A stretch of DNA of 8,981 bases from positions 1 through 8,981 of the forward strand of contig JAIRVA010000302.1 in assembly GCA_031254155.1 (NCBI GenBank), in the 5' to 3' direction. Source of the DNA: Propionibacteriaceae bacterium (lineage in GTDB: Bacteria; Actinomycetota; Actinomycetes; Propionibacteriales; Propionibacteriaceae). The notes under the pieces are model-generated. The model searched no databases, was not told the origin of the DNA, and was given only the letters and a program-made list of their open reading frames with translations. Below, in pieces: positions 5,860 to 8,981 of this stretch. Position 1 is the first letter of the stretch, and every line of letters starts with the position of its first letter. Position numbers and translations under genes: made by a program.

Positions 5860-6576
5860 CTACGCCGTGACCGGGAGGGCGGTGAGTTGCTCCAGATTGG
5901 TGGTCTGCATCATGAGGGTCAGCGGCTGCCGGGGGACGTCAAACGTCAGCGTGCCGGTCAGCGTCCGGCCCGCCTCGACGAACCCCGGCGCGAGGTCAGT
6001 CGGGGCGGCGAGGGTCGGCTCGAGTTCGGTCATGTCCGTGTTGGCGAAGGCGTAGAAGGAGTAGTACAACGAACCCTTGTCGACCGTGATCTCGACGGTC
6101 AGGGTCACTCCCTGGTTGGTCCAGGTCGTCTTGGTGATCTTCCAGTAGCCGGAGACGTTGCTGTTCGAGAACGCCGTACCGCCAGTGCGGGTCGGGGTAG
6201 GGGCGGGCGTGCTGACGGGAGCGGTGGCCGGGGGCGACTCGCCGGAGTTGCGCGGGATCGCCCAGAGCAGAATGGCACCGACAATGGCCACAGCCACCAC
6301 GACCGCGAGGACGATGAGCCAACCCGCCGGTTTCTTGGGCTTATAGTTGTCAATCGAGTCCGCGTGCGGGGCAGTGAGGGACCAGGCGGCGGGATCGCGC
6401 GGCGGGGGGGTGGCGTTCCAGGGCGGGGACACGGGTTCGGGTCCGCCGGGCGCGTTCCAGAGCGGGGGCACCGGGTCGGATTCTGGGGGAGTGTACGCAC
6501 GCCGGGGCGTGGCGGCTGCCGCGGCCTGCGAGCCGGATTGAGACCGCCGCGGTGTGGGCGTCGGGTCGATGGTCAT
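5860..6576 (-). CDS. Proline-rich single-pass membrane protein with extracytoplasmic DUF4352-like domain
   Basis: A 238-residue protein of unknown function. Residues 1-80 are Pro/Ala/Ser-rich and probably disordered in the cytoplasm. They contain a near-duplicated segment, PVPPLWNA (36-43) and PVSPPWNA (49-56). KPKKPAG precedes a single membrane span (about 85-107), then a Pro/Thr linker (114-131), then a beta-rich extracellular domain (140-238) with WKITKTTW, VTLTVEITVDKG and the closing pattern EAGRTLTGTLTFDVPRQ, which resembles the end of DUF4352 domains. Actinobacteria carry many proteins of this layout, often called DUF4352 or hypothetical membrane proteins. The start at 6576 (MTIDPTPTP) was chosen because upstream codons add an unconserved stretch; no strong ribosome-binding site supports any start, so leaderless translation is possible. 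Its stop is 18 bp from the stop of the convergent lipoprotein gene. Confidence 0.75.
   Translation of the reverse strand: MTIDPTPTPRRSQSGSQAAAAATPRRAYTPPESDPVPPLWNAPGGPEPVSPPWNATPPPRDPAAWSLTAPHADSIDNYKPKKPAGWLIVLAVVVAVAIVGAILLWAIPRNSGESPPATAPVSTPAPTPTRTGGTAFSNSNVSGYWKITKTTWTNQGVTLTVEITVDKGSLYYSFYAFANTDMTELEPTLAAPTDLAPGFVEAGRTLTGTLTFDVPRQPLTLMMQTTNLEQLTALPVTA
6413..6479 (-). repeat. 39-nt-period internal repeat in the proline-rich gene
   Basis: The 28-base segments 6413-6440 and 6452-6479 match at 24 positions, both starting GCGTTCCAG. The 39-bp period equals 13 codons, so the reading frame is kept and the protein repeats P-V-x-P-x-W-N-A. It looks like a local tandem duplication in a disordered, cytoplasmic region. 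Confidence 0.6.
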
Positions 6577-6725
6577 CGCAACCAAGACTACGCCGAAGGG
6601 GAGGCCGGTCATCAACCGGCGCGCCTGGCGGACGCCGTTCTGGGCGGTTGGAGGCACAGCGCAAATCAGTGGTTCTTTCAAGAAGCATTGGTGTTACTTT
6701 CGGCGCTGTGCTGTCGAAGCGGGGG

Positions 6726-6764
6726 TTATCCACAGACCGTTTTCGATGGGGAAAGTTGCCCACA
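6726..6764 (+). promoter_or_regulatory. Consensus DnaA box plus a second near match
   Basis: TTATCCACA at 6726-6734 fits the bacterial DnaA-box consensus TTATNCACA exactly. TTGCCCACA at 6756-6764, on the same strand and 30 bp downstream, differs by one base from TTGTCCACA, the form preferred in high-GC actinobacteria. Both lie in the 229-bp divergent gap upstream of the DUF4192 gene. Two boxes do not make an origin, and no AT-rich unwinding region or dnaA/dnaN gene is near. They may be a DnaA titration or transcription-control site, or chance. Confidence 0.35.
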
Positions 6765-6805
6765 GCGACCTCACTTCGGGGTCGGCCGCGGACATGGTGG
6801 ATGGT

Positions 6806-7771
6806 ATGACATCATCACGTATCCCCCTCGCCACGCTGCGTACCCCGACCGACATGCTCGAAGCTGTCCCGTTCCTGCTCGGCTTCAAACCCGCCGACGC
6901 CATCGTGGCGATCGTCGTCCTCGACGCCCAGGTCTATCTGACCGCCCGCTGGGACCTCGGGGTCACGGAGTCGCCGGGTGGTCTCGACCAGGTCCTGGAG
7001 CGGCTGGTCTACGACTGTGACGGGCAGCCCCTGTGGGACGCCCGCTACTTCCTGGTGGGGTACGGACCCCGCGAGCGGGTTCGCCCGGTTCTGGAGGCGG
7101 TACGAGCCGGGCTCGGAGTGGTACTCGACTCCGTGATCGTCGACCGCCGTCGGTGGTGGTTCGTCGACGACCCAGTCGCCCGGCCGGGGCAGCCCATCCC
7201 CCGCAAGGGGCGCGTGGCGCGGGCCTTTGGCGAGACCCGACCGGTCCTGGCGAGCCGGGACGCGCTCGTCGCCGGTATCGCGCCGCCCACCGGCGAGCGG
7301 GAGGACACCATGCTCGCCGCCCTGCTCGCCGCGTTCGAGGTCATTCCCGAGGAAGAACCAGCGGCCGCCGGGCGGATGGTGCTCGACATCATGGCCGACT
7401 GGAGCCGGGGGCCGGTCCCCGACATTGACTACCTGGCGGTGGCGGTGGCGATGTCGCTCCCACTGGCCCGCGAGGCGGTGTGGCGGGTCACGACCAGGGA
7501 TTTCGCTGTTCGCCACCTCGCCTTCTGGAAAGCCGTCTTGACCCGGACCCCGCTGGCCGTCCGCCTCCCACCGCTCGCGGTGCTGGGCCTCAACGCCTGG
7601 ATCGCGGGCGATGGGGCACTGAAGAACATCTGTCTGGAGGAGGCGGAGCGGATCGACCCCGACTTCTCGCTCGTCCAGTTGCTGCTGGCGGTCACCGGGC
7701 AGGGGGTGCACCCGGATCTGTGGGCCGAGATCAGGGACGGCCTCCTCACCCCAGCGGGCGTGGCGTCATAG
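6806..7771 (+). CDS. DUF4192 domain-containing protein
   Basis: A 321-residue soluble protein of unknown function. It matches the actinobacterial DUF4192 family (PF13830) along its length: the opening LRTPTDMLEAVPFLLGFKPADAIV (11-34), the central block around VVLDSVIVDRRRWWFVDDP (105-123), and the closing region APLALLAW-like RLPPLAVLGLNAWIAGDGALKNICLEEAERIDPDFSLVQLLL (253-294). No signal peptide, membrane span or enzymatic motif is visible. The start is taken at the ATG at 6806 because the conserved N-terminus follows at once and GGTGGA lies close upstream; the in-frame ATG at 6794 is possible and would add four residues. The frame stays open to 6554, but that part overlaps the opposite-strand gene and resembles no DUF4192 protein. 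The stop overlaps the tail of the convergent transporter gene by 6 bp. Confidence 0.88.
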   Translation: MTSSRIPLATLRTPTDMLEAVPFLLGFKPADAIVAIVVLDAQVYLTARWDLGVTESPGGLDQVLERLVYDCDGQPLWDARYFLVGYGPRERVRPVLEAVRAGLGVVLDSVIVDRRRWWFVDDPVARPGQPIPRKGRVARAFGETRPVLASRDALVAGIAPPTGEREDTMLAALLAAFEVIPEEEPAAAGRMVLDIMADWSRGPVPDIDYLAVAVAMSLPLAREAVWRVTTRDFAVRHLAFWKAVLTRTPLAVRLPPLAVLGLNAWIAGDGALKNICLEEAERIDPDFSLVQLLLAVTGQGVHPDLWAEIRDGLLTPAGVAS

Positions 7772-8452
7772 CTGGACGTGGACCAAGTTGCCCACGAAGT
7801 AGGTGATGCTCATTGTGAGAGCCCCCACGAAACAGTTGCGCAGGACCGCCCGCGGAATGTTGGCGTGACCGAGCCAGGCCGAGACGGAGCCGGTCAGCGC
7901 GAGCGCGAGCATGACCGCCACGATGGTGGCGGGCACCCGCGCCCAGGGCGGGCTGAAAACCATCATGATCAGTGGAATGACGGCGCCGGCAGTGAAGGCG
8001 ACAAAAGACGCGCCCGCTGCCATCCACGGCGAGGTCTGCTCGTGGGCGGAGATCCCGAAACGCGCCTGGGTCCCCGCCGCCACGGCGTCGTGATTCGTGA
8101 GATCCTGGGCGACCTGGGCGGCGAGTTCGGTGTGCAATCCTTGGGCCTCGAAAGAGGCGGCGAGCTCCTGCAACGCCACATCGGGGGAGGTGTCCAGCAG
8201 CTCCCTGACTTCTTTGACCGCGGCCAGTTCGGTGTCCTTCTGGCTGGAGACGGACGCGTACTCGCCGCCCGCCATGGACAGCGCGCCCGCCACCAGGCCG
8301 GCCAGTCCCGCGATGAGCAGCGCGGACGAACTGCTGGTGGCGCCAGCCACGCCCATGACGATGCCCGCGATGGACACGATGCCGTCGTTCGCCCCGAGAA
8401 CGCCCGCCCGCAACCAGTTCAGTTTCGACGAAAGTGATGCCGTACTTGCCAT
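7766..8452 (-). CDS. VIT1/CCC1-family Fe2+/Mn2+ transporter
   Basis: A 228-residue inner-membrane protein of the vacuolar-iron-transporter family, expected to export or sequester Fe2+ or Mn2+ in exchange for protons. The first span carries the family signature LRAGVLGANDGIVSIAG (14-30). The second ends in the equally typical GALSMAGGEYASVSSQKDTE (56-75). Then comes a cytoplasmic helical segment with many acidic residues (about 75-125: E75, E81, E84, E96, E102, E109), the metal-collecting domain of the family. Spans 3-5 follow (about 145-166, 172-194 and 205-223), giving the usual five in total. I prefer ATG 8452 because the conserved region begins soon after; a GTG at 8485 would add 11 unconserved residues. 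The gene converges on DUF4192 with a 6-bp overlap of stops and diverges from leuS across 119 bp. Metal specificity cannot be read from sequence. Confidence 0.92.
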   Translation of the reverse strand: MASTASLSSKLNWLRAGVLGANDGIVSIAGIVMGVAGATSSSSALLIAGLAGLVAGALSMAGGEYASVSSQKDTELAAVKEVRELLDTSPDVALQELAASFEAQGLHTELAAQVAQDLTNHDAVAAGTQARFGISAHEQTSPWMAAGASFVAFTAGAVIPLIMMVFSPPWARVPATIVAVMLALALTGSVSAWLGHANIPRAVLRNCFVGALTMSITYFVGNLVHVQL

Positions 8453-8496
8453 AGCCCAATCGTGCCGAAGTCGCGGACGGCGCACAAGTGAGGGCA

Positions 8497-8512
8497 GGCT
8501 AATCTTCTAGCC
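8497..8512. promoter_or_regulatory. Short inverted repeat between transporter and leuS
   Basis: GGCTA (8497-8501) and TAGCC (8508-8512) are perfect inverse complements around the 6-base ATCTTC. It lies mid-gap between two divergent genes, where a promoter for either is expected. Five-base arms are short, so it is only a candidate protein site. Confidence 0.25.
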
Positions 8513-8519
8513 GAGGCAG

Positions 8520-8525
8520 TAGAAT
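8520..8525 (+). promoter_or_regulatory. Possible -10 element for leuS
   Basis: TAGAAT matches the TANNNT consensus and lies 46 bases before the leuS GTG. No convincing -35 hexamer is found 16-18 bases upstream. If used, transcription would begin near 8531-8533, right at the foot of the hairpin at 8533-8549. Confidence 0.3.
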
Positions 8526-8532
8526 CACGTGG

Positions 8533-8549
8533 GGGGTCACCGTGGCCCC
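8533..8549 (+). promoter_or_regulatory. Leader hairpin before leuS
   Basis: GGGGTCA pairs with TGGCCCC (one G-T pair) around a 3-base loop, CCG, giving a 7-bp stem that ends 12 bases before the ribosome-binding site AGGAG at 8562-8566. It may stabilise the mRNA 5' end or tune translation. The leader is far too short for a T-box riboswitch, and no T-tract follows that would make it an attenuator. Confidence 0.3.
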
Positions 8550-8571
8550 GACCGGACTGAGAGGAGAGGAC

Positions 8572-8981
8572 GTGAGCGACCAGACCGCTCCCGCCGAGTA
8601 TGACGCCAGGGTGGCGCAGGAGAAGTGGCAGGCTTACTGGGCCGGGCACGAGACCTTCCGCCCCCTTGATGACGGCACGAAGGAGCGCCGGTACGTCCTC
8701 GACATGTTCCCGTACCCCTCAGGCGACCTCCACATGGGCCACGCGGAGGCGTTCGTTATGGGCGACATCGTGGCGCGGTACTGGAAGCTGCAGGGCTATG
8801 ACGTCCTCCACCCCCTCGGCTGGGACTCGTTCGGCCTGCCGGCGGAGAACGCCGCGATCGCCCACGGTACCCACCCGGCGGAGTGGACGTACGCCAACAT
8901 CGAGACGCAGGCGCGGTCGTTCCGGCGTTACGGCTTGTCGGTGGACTGGTCGCGGCGGCTGCACACCTCCGACGCCGAGTA
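8572..8981 (+). CDS. leuS: Leucyl-tRNA synthetase, N-terminal part (cut by window end)
   Basis: The first 136 complete codons of a class Ia aminoacyl-tRNA synthetase that charges tRNA-Leu with leucine in the cytoplasm. The reading frame runs open to the window end. Recognisable LeuS features are YDARVAQEKWQAYWAGHETF near the start, the ATP-binding HIGH motif as HMGH (54-57) inside MFPYPSGDLHMGHAEAFV, and the strongly conserved HPLGWDSFGLPAENAAI (80-96), followed by HPAEWTYANIETQ (101-113) and GLSVDWSR (121-128). The start is GTG at 8572 with an excellent AGGAG at 8562-8566; no ATG lies nearby. The editing domain and KMSKS loop lie beyond the window. The gene stands alone on its strand here, divergent from the metal transporter. 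Confidence 0.96.
   Translation, partial: MSDQTAPAEYDARVAQEKWQAYWAGHETFRPLDDGTKERRYVLDMFPYPSGDLHMGHAEAFVMGDIVARYWKLQGYDVLHPLGWDSFGLPAENAAIAHGTHPAEWTYANIETQARSFRRYGLSVDWSRRLHTSDAE

Noticed and set aside
6577..6805. Replication origin
   Set aside because: Only two DnaA-box-like sites occur, without an AT-rich unwinding region or origin-linked genes such as dnaA, dnaN or parAB.
5887..7020. 377-codon plus-strand open frame opposite the proline-rich membrane protein
   Set aside because: It is Gly/Arg-rich and crosses a divergent promoter region into another frame of DUF4192. It is a shadow.
6815..7711. 298-codon minus-strand open frame opposite DUF4192
   Set aside because: Low-complexity Gly/Arg/Asp composition and no family signature. 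The DUF4192 frame explains the stretch.
8453..8571. T-box riboswitch controlling leuS
   Set aside because: The whole gap is 119 bp, the likely leader is about 40 nt, and no T-box consensus or terminator/antiterminator pair is present.
1..8981. Defence, toxin-antitoxin, CRISPR or mobile-element content
   Set aside because: No transposase, nuclease, helicase, toxin-like gene pair, spaced repeat array or terminal inverted repeats are visible. All genes fit a normal chromosomal region.

Overview
The window is high-GC DNA from an actinobacterium. The evidence is the strong G/C bias at third codon positions, a GTG start for leuS behind an AGGAG ribosome-binding site, a DUF4192 protein (a family found almost only in Actinomycetota) and terminators without a T-tract. 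I cannot name the genus from sequence alone.

Layout, left to right: (1) acyl-CoA synthetase, FadD type, minus strand, 158-1825; (2) monoacylglycerol-lipase-like alpha/beta hydrolase, plus, 2036-2845; (3) secreted, membrane-anchored PF04185 phosphoesterase (phospholipase C / acid phosphatase superfamily), minus, 2937-5222; (4) small lipoprotein, plus, 5263-5841; (5) proline-rich single-span membrane protein with an extracytoplasmic beta-rich domain, minus, 5860-6576; (6) DUF4192 protein, plus, 6806-7771; (7) VIT1/CCC1-type Fe/Mn transporter, minus, 7766-8452; (8) leucyl-tRNA synthetase leuS, plus, from 8572 and cut off by the window end. Strands alternate at every gene, so the window holds no co-directional operon. 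Gene pairs are either divergent with a shared promoter gap (210, 40, 229 and 119 bp) or convergent with tails 91 bp apart, 18 bp apart or overlapping by 6 bp.

The left half has a lipid theme. The hydrolase would release fatty acids from acylglycerols, and the divergently transcribed FadD would activate them to acyl-CoA. The next gene is an exported phosphoesterase of a superfamily that includes phospholipases C. Genes 3-5 are all predicted cell-surface proteins. The right half is ordinary chromosomal background: an unknown conserved protein, metal homeostasis and an essential tRNA synthetase.

I see no mobile element, CRISPR array, toxin-antitoxin pair, tRNA or rRNA, and no clear candidate for a new multi-gene system. 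The most interesting signals are in the gaps: a 10-bp-arm dyad filling the 40-bp phosphoesterase/lipoprotein gap, a cluster of TACGGT-type repeats next to the fadD ribosome-binding site, a perfect 18-bp terminator stem, and a consensus DnaA box in the gap before the DUF4192 gene.
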